A stretch of DNA of 64,000 nucleotides from UBA4744 sp963717135 (GCA_963717135.1 CAVQVN010000003.1:310001-374000), one strand, 5' to 3'; shown: positions 41,631 through 50,130, counted from the first letter of the stretch. Notes: generated by a model not told the origin, from the sequence alone. Translations and numbers: made by a program.

Positions 41631-41723
41631 CTACTTCTTGCGCTTGTGCCGGTTGGCCTTGAGGCGTTTCCGGTACTTGTGCTTGCTCATCTTCTTGCGC
41701 CGCTTTTTAACCAGCGAGCCCAT
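41631..41723 (-). CDS. Small basic ribosomal protein bS22 type (AURKAIP1/COX24 domain)
   Basis: This 30-residue, extremely basic product begins MGSLVKKRRKKMSKHKYRKR and ends KANRHKRKK. The pattern MGS(V/L)xKKRRKxMSKxKxRK is that of the actinobacterial AURKAIP1/COX24-domain protein found as ribosomal protein bS22 in mycobacteria. GAGG lies five bases before the ATG. It is easily missed because of its size. It stands alone between the PAC2 gene and the kinase-like gene. Confidence 0.88.
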   Translation of the reverse strand: MGSLVKKRRKKMSKHKYRKRLKANRHKRKK

Positions 41724-41806
41724 GCAAACCTCGGTTAGACGTATTCGGAGTCAGTAGCTTGCCCGCTCGGAGTTGTAAGCGCAAACGCGAGACGGCCCAT
41801 ATATTC

Positions 41807-42757
41807 CTAGTGGCCCGGGTGACCGAGCGCCTTGAGAGATTCATCGGCCACCACCAGGAGGTGATCGCGATCGTCGAATCGACCTTCATCGTGGGCTCGC
41901 CGGCCGGCCAGCAGTGCCCGCAGACCGCCGTACAGGGGGATGGTGGTTTCGAAGGCGGCGGCCCGATCTTTGTCGGCGTCGTACCCGGCCAGCAAAGACC
42001 GGGTGTCGGCCAGATTGTCGATGAGAAAGCCACTCAGATCCCAGGCCGGGTCGCCGCTACGCCGGTCACCAAAATCGACGATGCCGGCGATCTCACCCTG
42101 ATCGACCAGCACATGGGCGGGATCAAATCTGCCGTGAAGAAGATGCCCGACCGGCCCTAGATCGTAGAAATCGGCATGATCGGCAATCGTTCGATCGATA
42201 CGTTCCACTTCCGCATCGTCGATTACTCCTTCGGCCCGAAGCGTAGGGAGTGTCGAGTTGAGGACCTGATTGAGGAAGTCATCCCACAAGTCGAATTCAC
42301 CCTGCACTTGCGCCGTTCGCAGGTATTCGCCTTCTTCGAGCAATCCGAAGCCGGATATTCCGATCTCATGGACGAAACGGACGGCCCAGCCGGCCTCACG
42401 GATCAATCGTTGACGTTCATCGGCCGCCGGATCAACCTCGTCGAGGGGCACCCCGGGAAGCTTCTCGATGATGATGAAGTTTCGGGGGTAGGTTTCGTGT
42501 CCGAGGTCCGTGGCCAACACCCGCGGCACCGGTGCGCCCAATTCCCTGGCCCGTTGACAGGCCCAAGCTTCGAGGACAACTCGACCCTTACCGGCTTCTC
42601 GATCGGCTTTGAAGAGCACCGTTCGATCACCGAGCACGGCTTCGAACACCTCCTCTTCATACCCCGAAGCGATCTGAGTGAGGTGATCGGGCCGTGCCCC
42701 GAGGTGGCTCTCGATGGATCTGGCGACGAAGGCTGCTCCGGCGTCCATACCCATCAA
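41807..42757 (-). CDS. Aminoglycoside-phosphotransferase-like kinase (APH family), altered catalytic loop
   Basis: The 316-residue protein has the APH/choline-kinase fold: an N-lobe strand with the ATP Lys (TVLFKADREAG), the Glu-rich helix, IIIEKLPGVPLDEVD at the hinge, the catalytic loop region HGRFDPAHVLVD and the magnesium-binding GIVDFGDRRSGDPAWDL. In the usual loop HGDxxxxNV the first Asp is the catalytic base; here it is Arg and the Asn is His. So the enzyme may be inactive or use the Asp two residues on. Substrate is unknown. It follows the homoserine kinase gene by 32 bases on the same strand. Confidence 0.75.
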   Translation of the reverse strand: MMGMDAGAAFVARSIESHLGARPDHLTQIASGYEEEVFEAVLGDRTVLFKADREAGKGRVVLEAWACQRARELGAPVPRVLATDLGHETYPRNFIIIEKLPGVPLDEVDPAADERQRLIREAGWAVRFVHEIGISGFGLLEEGEYLRTAQVQGEFDLWDDFLNQVLNSTLPTLRAEGVIDDAEVERIDRTIADHADFYDLGPVGHLLHGRFDPAHVLVDQGEIAGIVDFGDRRSGDPAWDLSGFLIDNLADTRSLLAGYDADKDRAAAFETTIPLYGGLRALLAGRRAHDEGRFDDRDHLLVVADESLKALGHPGH

Positions 42758-42789
42758 AGCTACTCGCCGAAGGGTGTACGCGAAGTTGA

Positions 42790-43641
42790 CTATTCGATGC
42801 CGGCGGCAGCGATTTCGGGCGTCAAGACCACCCCCCGGCTACCGAGTACTAGCCCCACGGCCGCGGCAACTTCATCGCGCCGGGCGGCGGTCGCCATTGA
42901 GAGCACGGAAGGACCGGCCCCCGACCAGCAAGCAAAACCGGCGCCGGCGCTTAGGGCTGCTTCGATCAAGTCGGTCGCAATCGGATTCAGTTTGGACCTT
43001 GGTCCTTCGTGGATTTCGTCTCCTCCTGCGGCGGCCAGGAATGCCGGTTCGCCGGTCCGCAGACCCTCCACCAACGCAACCGCCCGTTGTACAGACCTGA
43101 CCACCACGTCTCGAGAGAACGAGGCGGGTAGAGCCGTACGGGCGTCGCTGGTGAGCAGCATGACCTCCGGTACAGCCAGAACCGGGTGTAGATCAGGGTG
43201 CAAAGACAATCGGTGCGCACCTCCGGCGACGTCTACCGTCTGCAAACCCCCGAAAACTGCCGCGGCGGCGTTGTCCGAATGGCCTTCGAGGTCGGCAACG
43301 AGGCGGAACAACCTGTCCGGGGCCGGTTCCACACCAGTCGTCCTCCAGGCGGCCAGAGCTCCCGCCGCGTATGCGGCGGCCGATGAGCCCAGTCCCCGGC
43401 CGACCGGGATGTCGCTGTCAACCGTCAGACGCATCGGACGCTCGGCGCCGACGGCAAGCCGAGCGGCCGCGAGCACCGCGTCCTGTGATCCGGTTGCGGG
43501 TTGGTGTTCGCCCACGTGTTCGACTCGCCAGTCGTTCGACGGTGAGGCCGCCACCCGACAGCGAAGCTCGATAGCCAGCGCCAGCGTGTCGAATCCGGCG
43601 CCCAGGTTGGCGGAGGAGGCCGGGGCGGAGGCGTCAGCCAT
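42790..43641 (-). CDS. thrB: Homoserine kinase
   Basis: Homoserine kinase phosphorylates homoserine on the way to threonine. The 283-residue protein belongs to the GHMP kinases: the N-terminal SSANLGAGFDTLALAIEL segment, the ATP-binding motif PVGRGLGSSAAA near residue 80-91, GHSDNAAAAVFGG with the conserved Asp/Asn, and the C-terminal GAGFACWSGAGPSVL loop. The ATG at 43641 overlaps the stop of the cation transporter gene by eight bases. No other threonine gene is adjacent, and the overlap with a transporter gene looks like mere packing. Confidence 0.88.
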   Translation of the reverse strand: MADASAPASSANLGAGFDTLALAIELRCRVAASPSNDWRVEHVGEHQPATGSQDAVLAAARLAVGAERPMRLTVDSDIPVGRGLGSSAAAYAAGALAAWRTTGVEPAPDRLFRLVADLEGHSDNAAAAVFGGLQTVDVAGGAHRLSLHPDLHPVLAVPEVMLLTSDARTALPASFSRDVVVRSVQRAVALVEGLRTGEPAFLAAAGGDEIHEGPRSKLNPIATDLIEAALSAGAGFACWSGAGPSVLSMATAARRDEVAAAVGLVLGSRGVVLTPEIAAAGIE

Positions 43642-44548
43642 CGGATCGGGTCTCCAGCTCAACGAAAATGTTCGAGGCTCTGGGTAGGACTCTTCGGATC
43701 TCAGACTCGATATCGTCGATGGCCTGTTCGACATCGTGGTCCGCCAACCCGTCTACGAAATCCACTTCGAGGTTGACCAGGATCTCTTCCGGCCCCATGT
43801 GCATGGTCAACAACCGGCCGACGTTTTCAACTCTTGGCAACGACAGCACCGCCATTCGCAGGGCTGCTCGGTCACGACGGCCGGCTGCCTCGCCGATCAG
43901 TAGTTGCTTGGTCTCTGTGGCCAGCAATACCGCAACACCGCCGAGCAGAATCCCAATGGCGACCGAGGCAACCCCATCCCATACGTGATTTCCGGACGCT
44001 TGGGCAATGGCCAGTCCCACAACTGCAAGTAGCAGGCCCACCATGGCGGCACTGTCTTCAAGTAGAACGACCAGCAGTGCACTGTCTTTGGTCTCGCGGA
44101 TACTCCGCCACATGCCGCGGGATCCCCGCACCGCGTTGAAGTGTCGGAACGCCACCCGGAACGAAAACCCCTCGATAAGGATGGCGACCCCCAGCACGAT
44201 GTAGTTGGGTGTGAAGCCGGATATCTCGTGAGGATGCTGGATGGCTTCGAATCCACGTTGGACGGCGAGCACCCCGCCGGCTACGAACAACATCACGGCC
44301 ACCATCAGACTCCAGAAGTACACCTCCTTGCCGCGCCCAAAGGGGTGAAGGACGCTGGGCGCTTTCCCGGACACGTAGATGCCGCGCAACAGCAGCACCT
44401 GGTTACCGGAGTCCGCCACCGAGTGGAAGGCCTCGGCGATCATCGCCGCACTCGAGGTGATTATCCCGACCACGAACTTCGCCACCGCAATGAGCGAGTT
44501 ACCGATGAGCGCGGCGATCACCGCCGACTTTGATCCTTCAGTAGCCAT
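43634..44548 (-). CDS. Cation diffusion facilitator transporter
   Basis: CDF transporters export zinc or other divalent metals in exchange for protons. The 304-residue protein has about six membrane helices and the metal site residues in AEAFHSVADSGNQ (His and Asp of helix 2) and LLEDSAAMVGL (helix 5, Glu/Asp). The loop GKAPSVLHPFGRGKEVYFWSL after helix 2 and the C-terminal cytoplasmic domain (VENVGRLLTMHMGPEEILVNLEVDF) place it in the subgroup resembling SLC30A9. It heads a run with thrB and the APH-like gene. Confidence 0.88.
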   Translation of the reverse strand: MATEGSKSAVIAALIGNSLIAVAKFVVGIITSSAAMIAEAFHSVADSGNQVLLLRGIYVSGKAPSVLHPFGRGKEVYFWSLMVAVMLFVAGGVLAVQRGFEAIQHPHEISGFTPNYIVLGVAILIEGFSFRVAFRHFNAVRGSRGMWRSIRETKDSALLVVLLEDSAAMVGLLLAVVGLAIAQASGNHVWDGVASVAIGILLGGVAVLLATETKQLLIGEAAGRRDRAALRMAVLSLPRVENVGRLLTMHMGPEEILVNLEVDFVDGLADHDVEQAIDDIESEIRRVLPRASNIFVELETRSDG

Positions 44549-44558
44549 AGCGGGCAGT

Positions 44559-45338
44559 CTACGAACCGGAGCCGCTCGGTCCCCAACTCGTGTCGAGATG
44601 GGAAGAGAAGAAATCGAACATCGTCTGATATCGACGACCTGGATGTTCCCAACGGCCGTGGGTCCCGGGGAACATCAGCATCTCCTGGGAACCGCCGAAA
44701 GCCTCATACAAGGCGGTGACCGAGGCACGACTGAAGAATTCGTCGTGATCTGCCCCGATCAGCAATACCGGTCGCTCCCGAATCAGCGGCGCATAGGTCG
44801 CAGGATCTGTGGTACCGGTGCCGGTCGCTCCACCTACTGCGAAGACTCCGGCCCGCACCCGTTGATCCGATGCCATAAACGGGACCCCCACCAGCGCTCC
44901 CATCGAGAAACCCAAATACCCGAGCGGAAGGGCGGCCATCCTCGGGTCGGAAGCGATTGCCGAACACAACCGGCGCAGATCACCAACTGTCTGAATGAGG
45001 AACGGCTCGTTGCGGGCCAGATCAGGGACCTGATCGAGTGCCCGATCCCCGTGGTACGGAGCGTCGATGGCAACCACGAAGAGGCCGTCTCGAGACCAGC
45101 GCTTGGCGGCCCCGCGCACGTACGGGGCCTTCCGATGACCGCCCCGGCCGTGCATGACGACAATCGCTCCCCATGCGGCGCGATCGGCAGGAACGTACAC
45201 ATCGACGGGAACGGTGTCTCCGTGCGCGCCCCGTAACGCCCAACCCTCGACTAGATGACCGAGACCTTCTTCGGCTGTTCGAACGTCAAGGTCAAGGGGC
45301 CCTTCCGGCTCGGTGAGTGAAAGACGAATCGGCGTCAC
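44559..45338 (-). CDS. Alpha/beta hydrolase (dienelactone-hydrolase-like)
   Basis: The product has the alpha/beta hydrolase pattern: the oxyanion strand VVMHGRGGHRKAPY, the nucleophile elbow GFSMG, the acid in LLIGADHDEFF and the triad His in PGTHGRWEHPG. The frame is open to ATG 45404, inside the PhzF-like gene; GTG 45338, five bases after that gene's stop, is preferred, giving about 259 residues. Substrate is unknown. It is likely co-transcribed with the PhzF-like gene upstream. Confidence 0.75.
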   Translation of the reverse strand: MTPIRLSLTEPEGPLDLDVRTAEEGLGHLVEGWALRGAHGDTVPVDVYVPADRAAWGAIVVMHGRGGHRKAPYVRGAAKRWSRDGLFVVAIDAPYHGDRALDQVPDLARNEPFLIQTVGDLRRLCSAIASDPRMAALPLGYLGFSMGALVGVPFMASDQRVRAGVFAVGGATGTGTTDPATYAPLIRERPVLLIGADHDEFFSRASVTALYEAFGGSQEMLMFPGTHGRWEHPGRRYQTMFDFFSSHLDTSWGPSGSGS

Positions 45339-45342
45339 GGAA

Positions 45343-46149
45343 TCAGATGTCCAGCCATCGAACCTCGTCCCGGCGAACGGTCCCACCGATCCCGGCTTGG
45401 CCATTACTCCAATCCAGATAGATCGTGGATGGGTGGCCGATCTCGGTTCCCTGGTCGACCTGCATACTGCCCGACACCTCTCCGGCGGCTTGCCGGGCAG
45501 CGGCCAGGGCTACGGCGGCGCTCCCGGTTGCCGGGTCCTCGGAAACGCCGTGCCCGGGAGCGAAGAACCGAGCCCGCACAGCTCCCGGTGACGCAAACGC
45601 ATACAGATACACCATGTCTGCTCCCGCTTCCCGAAAAGCCTCCTTGGGAGCGGGTGTGGTCGAGGCCACGGTCTCCGGCGATTCTGCTTCGATCAGCAAG
45701 TAAGGCACCGGCATGTCAACCCAGCGGGCGGAAACCGGCTCGGGCAAGTTCACTGCGGCGGCCAGCGAAGCTGCCTCCGGAGCTGCGCGCACCGGCTGAT
45801 CAAGAGGAACATCGATCGCCGCTGTCTCGCCGTCAAACCGGATCGCTACGTCGAAGGCCCGGCAGCTGATCATATCGAGACCTCCGGGCCCCAGCTTTTT
45901 GAGGGTCCAGGCCATCCCCACCAGCGGGTGCCCGGCGAAGGGGAGTTCGGTGCCCGGGGTGAAGATGCGCACCCGGGGAATCTCTCCTTGTTCCCATTCG
46001 AGAAAGATGGTTTCCGAAAAGCCGAGATCAACGGCGATGGCCTGCATCGACTCGGCCGTGAGGCCCGTGGAATCCGTCACCACTCCCAAATGATTGCCGC
46101 CCTCGTCGCCTCGAGTGAATACTCGGAGGACGTAGCAATGCCTTGGCAT
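45343..46149 (-). CDS. PhzF-family epimerase/isomerase-like protein
   Basis: The 268-residue protein begins at ATG 46149 with AAAGGAG six bases upstream. It shows the two halves of the PhzF fold: the opening YVLRVFTRGDEGGNHLGVV, FSETIFLE with the catalytic Glu, the TELPFAGHPLVG motif, and in the second half the EDPATGSAAVAL motif. These are diagnostic for the diaminopimelate-epimerase-like PhzF family. Most members outside phenazine clusters have no known substrate, and no phenazine genes are present here. Confidence 0.88.
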   Translation of the reverse strand: MPRHCYVLRVFTRGDEGGNHLGVVTDSTGLTAESMQAIAVDLGFSETIFLEWEQGEIPRVRIFTPGTELPFAGHPLVGMAWTLKKLGPGGLDMISCRAFDVAIRFDGETAAIDVPLDQPVRAAPEAASLAAAVNLPEPVSARWVDMPVPYLLIEAESPETVASTTPAPKEAFREAGADMVYLYAFASPGAVRARFFAPGHGVSEDPATGSAAVALAAARQAAGEVSGSMQVDQGTEIGHPSTIYLDWSNGQAGIGGTVRRDEVRWLDI

Positions 46150-46195
46150 GTGGCTCCTTTCGAGGAGGCAACGATACCCGCTACCGTGGCACGCC

Positions 46196-46411
46196 ATGGA
46201 CGACATCTTTGGTTTGAAGAGCCTGTTCCCCGAAGCCGTGTTGGCCATCGGGCTGGCGATGGTCCTCGGCAATGGGCTGGCCATCTACAAGAGCCGCCGC
46301 GGCGAACGGCCCCCCGGAGTGGAAGGCGAATTCCGCGCAGGCCGGGCCTGGTTCTTGGGAGCCGTTGGCTTGATGTTGGCCGTGTGGGGAGCAGCCAGCG
46401 TTTTTTCCTAG
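46196..46411 (+). CDS. Small two-helix membrane protein
   Basis: The 71-residue product from ATG 46196 (MDDIFGLKSLFPEAV) has two hydrophobic segments, about 13-30 and 51-69, separated by a basic loop (YKSRRGERPPGVEGEF). The family is not recognised. Starting at the earlier in-frame ATG 46148 would add a poor, non-hydrophobic leader that overlaps the divergent PhzF gene. It lies 70 bases upstream of the tRNA gene on the same strand. Confidence 0.6.
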   Translation: MDDIFGLKSLFPEAVLAIGLAMVLGNGLAIYKSRRGERPPGVEGEFRAGRAWFLGAVGLMLAVWGAASVFS

Positions 46412-46482
46412 TCTTCCCGGTCGTCTTCCGGACGGCCTCCGCTTCCGACACAGGAATCCAATTGAGTATCATTGCCGTTCTG

Positions 46483-46553
46483 GCGGGTGTAGTTCAGTGG
46501 TAGAACACGAGCTTCCCAAGCTTGGAACGGGGGTTCGATTCCCCTCACCCGCT
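46483..46553 (+). tRNA. tRNA-Gly (anticodon CCC)
   Basis: The cloverleaf is complete: acceptor arms GCGGGTG and CACCCGC, D arm GTTC/GAAC, anticodon stem CGAGC/GCTTG with loop TTCCCAA (anticodon CCC, reading GGG), and T arm with GGTTCGATT. The discriminator is T and CCA is not encoded. Length is 71 bases. Confidence 0.96.
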
Positions 46554-46648
46554 CTCACGGCGACCGGGGGACGGTCGCCGCATGTTCGCAGAGCCGGCAA
46601 CGAAACCAGGTGCTCGGCGACGTCCACCAACAGACCAGTGGGGGAAGA

Positions 46649-47215
46649 ATGATCCTGTCCGACCGAACAATCAAGGAATCGATCGCATCGGGGCGCATCG
46701 TCATCGACCCCTATGACGAGTCCTACGTTCAGCCGTCCAGCATCGACCTTCGCGTGGACCGTTTCTTCCGGGTGTTTGAGAACCACCGTTATCCGTACAT
46801 CGATCCGAAACAGCCGCAGGAGGACCTGACGGTTCTGGTCGAGGTTGGAGACGAAGAGCCCTTTATCCTGCATCCCGGCGAGTTCGTTCTCGGTTCGACG
46901 CTGGAGAGGGTCCGCCTGGGCGAAGACATCGTCGCCCGGTTGGAAGGCAAGTCCAGCCTGGGTCGCATCGGCCTTCTCATCCATTCGACGGCCGGGTTCG
47001 TCGACCCCGGGTTCGATGGATACCTAACCCTGGAGTTATCGAATGTCGCCAATTTGCCTATCGCCATCTACCCCGGGATGAAGATCGGGCAGATCTCGTT
47101 CTACCAGCTATCGACGCCGGCCGACCACCCCTATGGAAGCGATGAGGCCGCCAGCAAGTACCAGGGCCAGCGGGGGCCTACCCCCAGCCGGGTGCATCAG
47201 GATTTCGGCGAGTAG
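46649..47215 (+). CDS. dcd: dCTP deaminase (probably the dUMP-forming type)
   Basis: Dcd converts dCTP towards dUMP for thymidylate synthesis. The 188-residue protein has MILSDRTIKESI at the start (ATG 46649, GGGGAAG upstream), YVQPSSIDLRVD, the catalytic segment EGKSSLGRIGLLIHSTAG with Glu and Ser/Arg residues, GYLTLELSNVANLPI and the C-terminal YQGQRGPTPSR lid. The sequence strongly resembles the mycobacterial bifunctional dCTP deaminase/dUTPase, so direct dUMP formation is likely, by analogy. It follows the tRNA gene by about 95 bases. Confidence 0.92.
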   Translation: MILSDRTIKESIASGRIVIDPYDESYVQPSSIDLRVDRFFRVFENHRYPYIDPKQPQEDLTVLVEVGDEEPFILHPGEFVLGSTLERVRLGEDIVARLEGKSSLGRIGLLIHSTAGFVDPGFDGYLTLELSNVANLPIAIYPGMKIGQISFYQLSTPADHPYGSDEAASKYQGQRGPTPSRVHQDFGE

Positions 47216-47235
47216 TCCCTCATCGACCTTTACTC

Positions 47236-47291
47236 GTTGCTCGCGACTCGCAGCTTGATGACCGACGACTGATGACTGACGACCGAGGCTC
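47236..47291. repeat. 7-bp period array, 8 units
   Basis: GTTGCTC, GCGACTC, GCAGCTT, GATGACC, GACGACT, GATGACT, GACGACC and GAGGCTC fill the gap between the convergent dcd and aldo-keto reductase genes. The array starts 21 bases after the dcd stop and ends on the first base of the reductase stop codon. The unit type changes partway while the phase is kept. Confidence 0.7.
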
Positions 47292-48271
47292 TATGCCGGA
47301 CTTTCTGGCCTGTCAATGAGCTTCTCGATCTCGACCATCTCGGCCGGGCTCAGCGGACCAAATGTCATCGCCCGGACGTTCTCATCGACCTGGGTGGCGG
47401 TGCGTACTCCGGGGATGGGGATAGTGCGGTCGTGTCGGGCCCATAGCCAGGCGAGCGCCCCCTGAGCGAGAGTCCGACCCCCGCTCGTGAGCACTTCCCG
47501 GATGGCCGGCAGGTTTTCCATGATCGGGCCTTGGAAACCGCCCCGGACCCACTCGGCCGAGCGCACGTCGTTTGGCGCGAAGACGGAGTTCTTGGAGTAC
47601 TTGCCCGTCAGCAATCCCATTCCGAGCGGACCACGGTTGACACTGGCCAAATCGAACTCGTCGCACACCGCCAGTATGTCCGGCGCATCATGGACAACGT
47701 TCATGTTGTTCTGCACCGCGACACAGTGGGCTCCTTGGGCGAAGACCCGGGCCCCGGCCGGGTTGTCGGTGCTCCAGCCGTAGTAGCGAATCTTGCCGGC
47801 CGCCACCAGGTCTTCGAGGGCATCCCTCACTGCTCCGGCCTCCCCGACCGGGTACTCGTTGATGTGAAACTGATAGAGGTCGATGACATCAGTGTCGAGA
47901 CGGTGCAAGCTTGATTCGCAGTCGCCGGTGAGACGGTCGATGACCTCGCCATCCTTCTCGTACCGGGTTACCCGCCTTTCGGTTTCGTCAAGGTGATAAC
48001 CGAATTTGGTGGCGACCACTAGCTCGTCTCGTTTCCCGGCGAATGCGCGGGCAACAATTCGCTCAGCATGCCCGGCCCCGTAGTTGGCGGCGGTGTCGAA
48101 GAACGTGATTCCTTGTTCGAAGGCCGCCCGGAGGGCGGCCACCGACTCATCGTCGTCTACTTCGCCCCAACCGGCCGGGGAACTGCCAAAGTCCCACATG
48201 CCTCCAATTGCCCATGTTCCGATACCCATCGCCGATACTTCTGTGCCGGACCTTCCCAATTGACGTTTCAT
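47291..48271 (-). CDS. Aldo/keto reductase
   Basis: The 326-residue product is an NADPH-dependent aldo/keto reductase. The catalytic tetrad is visible: Asp in FFDTAANYG, Tyr in the same motif, Lys in VVATKFGYH and His in YQFHINEYP. The C-terminal cofactor region reads IPIPGVRTATQVDENV. The N-terminus MKRQLGRSGTEVSAMGIGTWAIGG is typical of the YajO/Tas-like group. ATG 48271 overlaps the stop of the FetB-like gene (ATGA). Substrate is unknown. Confidence 0.9.
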   Translation of the reverse strand: MKRQLGRSGTEVSAMGIGTWAIGGMWDFGSSPAGWGEVDDDESVAALRAAFEQGITFFDTAANYGAGHAERIVARAFAGKRDELVVATKFGYHLDETERRVTRYEKDGEVIDRLTGDCESSLHRLDTDVIDLYQFHINEYPVGEAGAVRDALEDLVAAGKIRYYGWSTDNPAGARVFAQGAHCVAVQNNMNVVHDAPDILAVCDEFDLASVNRGPLGMGLLTGKYSKNSVFAPNDVRSAEWVRGGFQGPIMENLPAIREVLTSGGRTLAQGALAWLWARHDRTIPIPGVRTATQVDENVRAMTFGPLSPAEMVEIEKLIDRPESPA

Positions 48272-49143
48272 GAAGCCACACCCTTCGTTGATCTTCGACC
48301 GCCGTCCATAGCTCTTCGCTTGTCGCTCGCGGCTCCCTTGTGCGGATAGACCCAGTCGGCCACAACGAGGTCGTTCTTCACCGCGGCCCGGGTGATGGCG
48401 ACCACCACCGCCACCACACACACAGCGGCGGTTCCCAGGACCAGGTACATCACCAGCAATTGAATCACTACCGCTTCGACCGGGTCGATCCCGGCGAGGA
48501 GAAGCCCGGTCATCGCTCCCGGGAGGGCAATAAGGCCGACGACCTTGGTCCGTTCGATCTGAGGAATCAAAGAAGTCCGGGCCGTTTGGGGGGCCATGAA
48601 CCGGACGATCTGCCGACGATCCAGGCCGAGAGCCAGGAGAGCCTCGAGATCGCCGACACGATCCCGGCATGAGTCGACCGATCGGTTGACTCCCAGAACG
48701 GCCGACGGAACTGCGTTGCCGATGGTGATTCCGGCGATCACGACCAGAGACACCGGGGCGTAGTCGATCACCCCGAACCCGAACGCCACGATGACGCTGA
48801 TCAAAGCTGATCCGAGGACGGCGATTCCTGCCACGAGTGTTAAATGTTCGATCCGGTATTTGGCTCGCCGAACGATCACCGTCGTGGCGACGACAATCAT
48901 GGCGGCCACCCATAACCAGGCCCAGTACTCAGCGCCGGTCGATTGAAAGATGAGGGCGAACAGAAACCCAACCCCCAGGAGCTGAAGTGCGGCCCGTACG
49001 GCAGCCGTGATCAACTCACGTTGAATGCGCAATCCCAGCGCCCACCCCAGCCCCAGGGCGAGAAGGACCAACGACAGGGAAGCCAGCACCACCGGCCAAC
49101 CGATGGCGGTCGAGGTCAATGATGATTGGGCGACGACCCACAT
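48268..49143 (-). CDS. fetB: FetB/YbbM-like ABC permease (UPF0014)
   Basis: The 291-residue membrane protein matches the FetB family, the permease of an iron-export ABC system in E. coli. Landmarks are LQLLGVGFLFALIF, GNAVPSAVLGVNR with the following DRVGDLEALLALG, and IERTKVVGLIALPGAMTGLLLAGIDPVEAVVIQ. About seven helices are predicted. ATG 49143 is chosen as the first start before the hydrophobic region. The ATPase partner FetA is not next to it, which is unusual, and it is translationally coupled to an aldo-keto reductase instead. Its last 20 residues are encoded by heptad-like sequence. Confidence 0.85.
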   Translation of the reverse strand: MWVVAQSSLTSTAIGWPVVLASLSLVLLALGLGWALGLRIQRELITAAVRAALQLLGVGFLFALIFQSTGAEYWAWLWVAAMIVVATTVIVRRAKYRIEHLTLVAGIAVLGSALISVIVAFGFGVIDYAPVSLVVIAGITIGNAVPSAVLGVNRSVDSCRDRVGDLEALLALGLDRRQIVRFMAPQTARTSLIPQIERTKVVGLIALPGAMTGLLLAGIDPVEAVVIQLLVMYLVLGTAAVCVVAVVVAITRAAVKNDLVVADWVYPHKGAASDKRRAMDGGRRSTKGVAS

Positions 49144-49430
49144 GTTCCTAACGCTAGAGCTCACGCCGCCATCTACCAACAGACCAGGCAAACACTCTCA
49201 CCACCGCCTAGCCGGCTCAGGTTTGAGGCCGATGCCTCCTAACGGTTCGGTTTCAACATCGCCCTCCAGAGCCGCAATCGGCGACCGGCGACGCGAAATC
49301 GCATCCTGAGCGGTCGACACTTCAAGGGAGGCGGTATCAATCCGCGGAGTCTCCCATACTTCAGTGACCAAAAGGGCGTTGGGGTGCGAAGAAGCTTCTG
49401 GAATCGAGGCGCTCCTTCCTATGTCGCGTC

Positions 49431-50130
49431 TCAAGCCTCTGCCACCGGAACCATCGACAGCTTGGGGTCGCAAGCCGTCGATATAGACCTCCTCGAGGCC
49501 CAGCTCTTCCGCACGATGTTTGTGCCGCGCACCAGCGAGACCATCTTGTAGAAGGCATGGATGCGGCTCATGGCCTGGCGGCCGAAGCCGCAATCCAAGA
49601 TCAGACGCTCCGGCTCGATGTGTTCCAGGCAGGCACGGATCTTGTCGGCGACCTCCTCGGGTCGCTCGACCTGCAAAGAGCGGTGGTTGAGTATGCCGAC
49701 TGCGATCTTCTTGTCTTCCGAGATCAGGCGCCCGCTCATCGCATCACCTCCGCGCAGTTGCTGGACGCTCCCTCCATGAACAACACGTCGATGTCGAGCC
49801 GGTCGTAGTAGGGAAGCGCACGTTCGTGGGTGGCGTCGGCGTGCAGTACGCGCTGACCGGCCGGGCTGCCCCAGCAGGCGTGCGTCCATACCTCAGTGCG
49901 CTCTCGCAAGCCCTTCGCCTCGCGGTTGAAAGCTTCGACCCAGGTCTCTGGATCGAACGGGGCGTTCGGATCGTGGATCGTCCGGTGAACCTCGGACTCT
50001 TCTATCTGAATGAGCGGCGCTCCAGCATCCACGACGGCGTGCAATTCCTTTTTTCATGGCATCCGACCAGGTTGACCGGGAGCACCCAATCGAGGCCTGC
50101 AGGCCACAGAGGCCCAAAACATCACCCACT
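49431..50130 (-). pseudogene. Broken methionine-synthase-II (MetE-like) gene remnant
   Basis: Pieces of a cobalamin-independent methionine-synthase-like protein lie in two frames. The first, 49736-50044, reads HAVVDAGAPLIQIEESEVHR and on to DVLFMEGASSNCAEVM; its upstream part AMKKEL can be joined only by a one-base shift in the A-run at about 50052. A second shift near 49740 leads to ISEDKKIAVGILNHRSLQVERPEEV, ERLILDCGFGRQAM and a truncated end. The N-terminal half of the usual ~370 residues is missing. Metal-site residues (the His and Cys of the family) are partly present, but no intact protein can be made. Confidence 0.65.
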
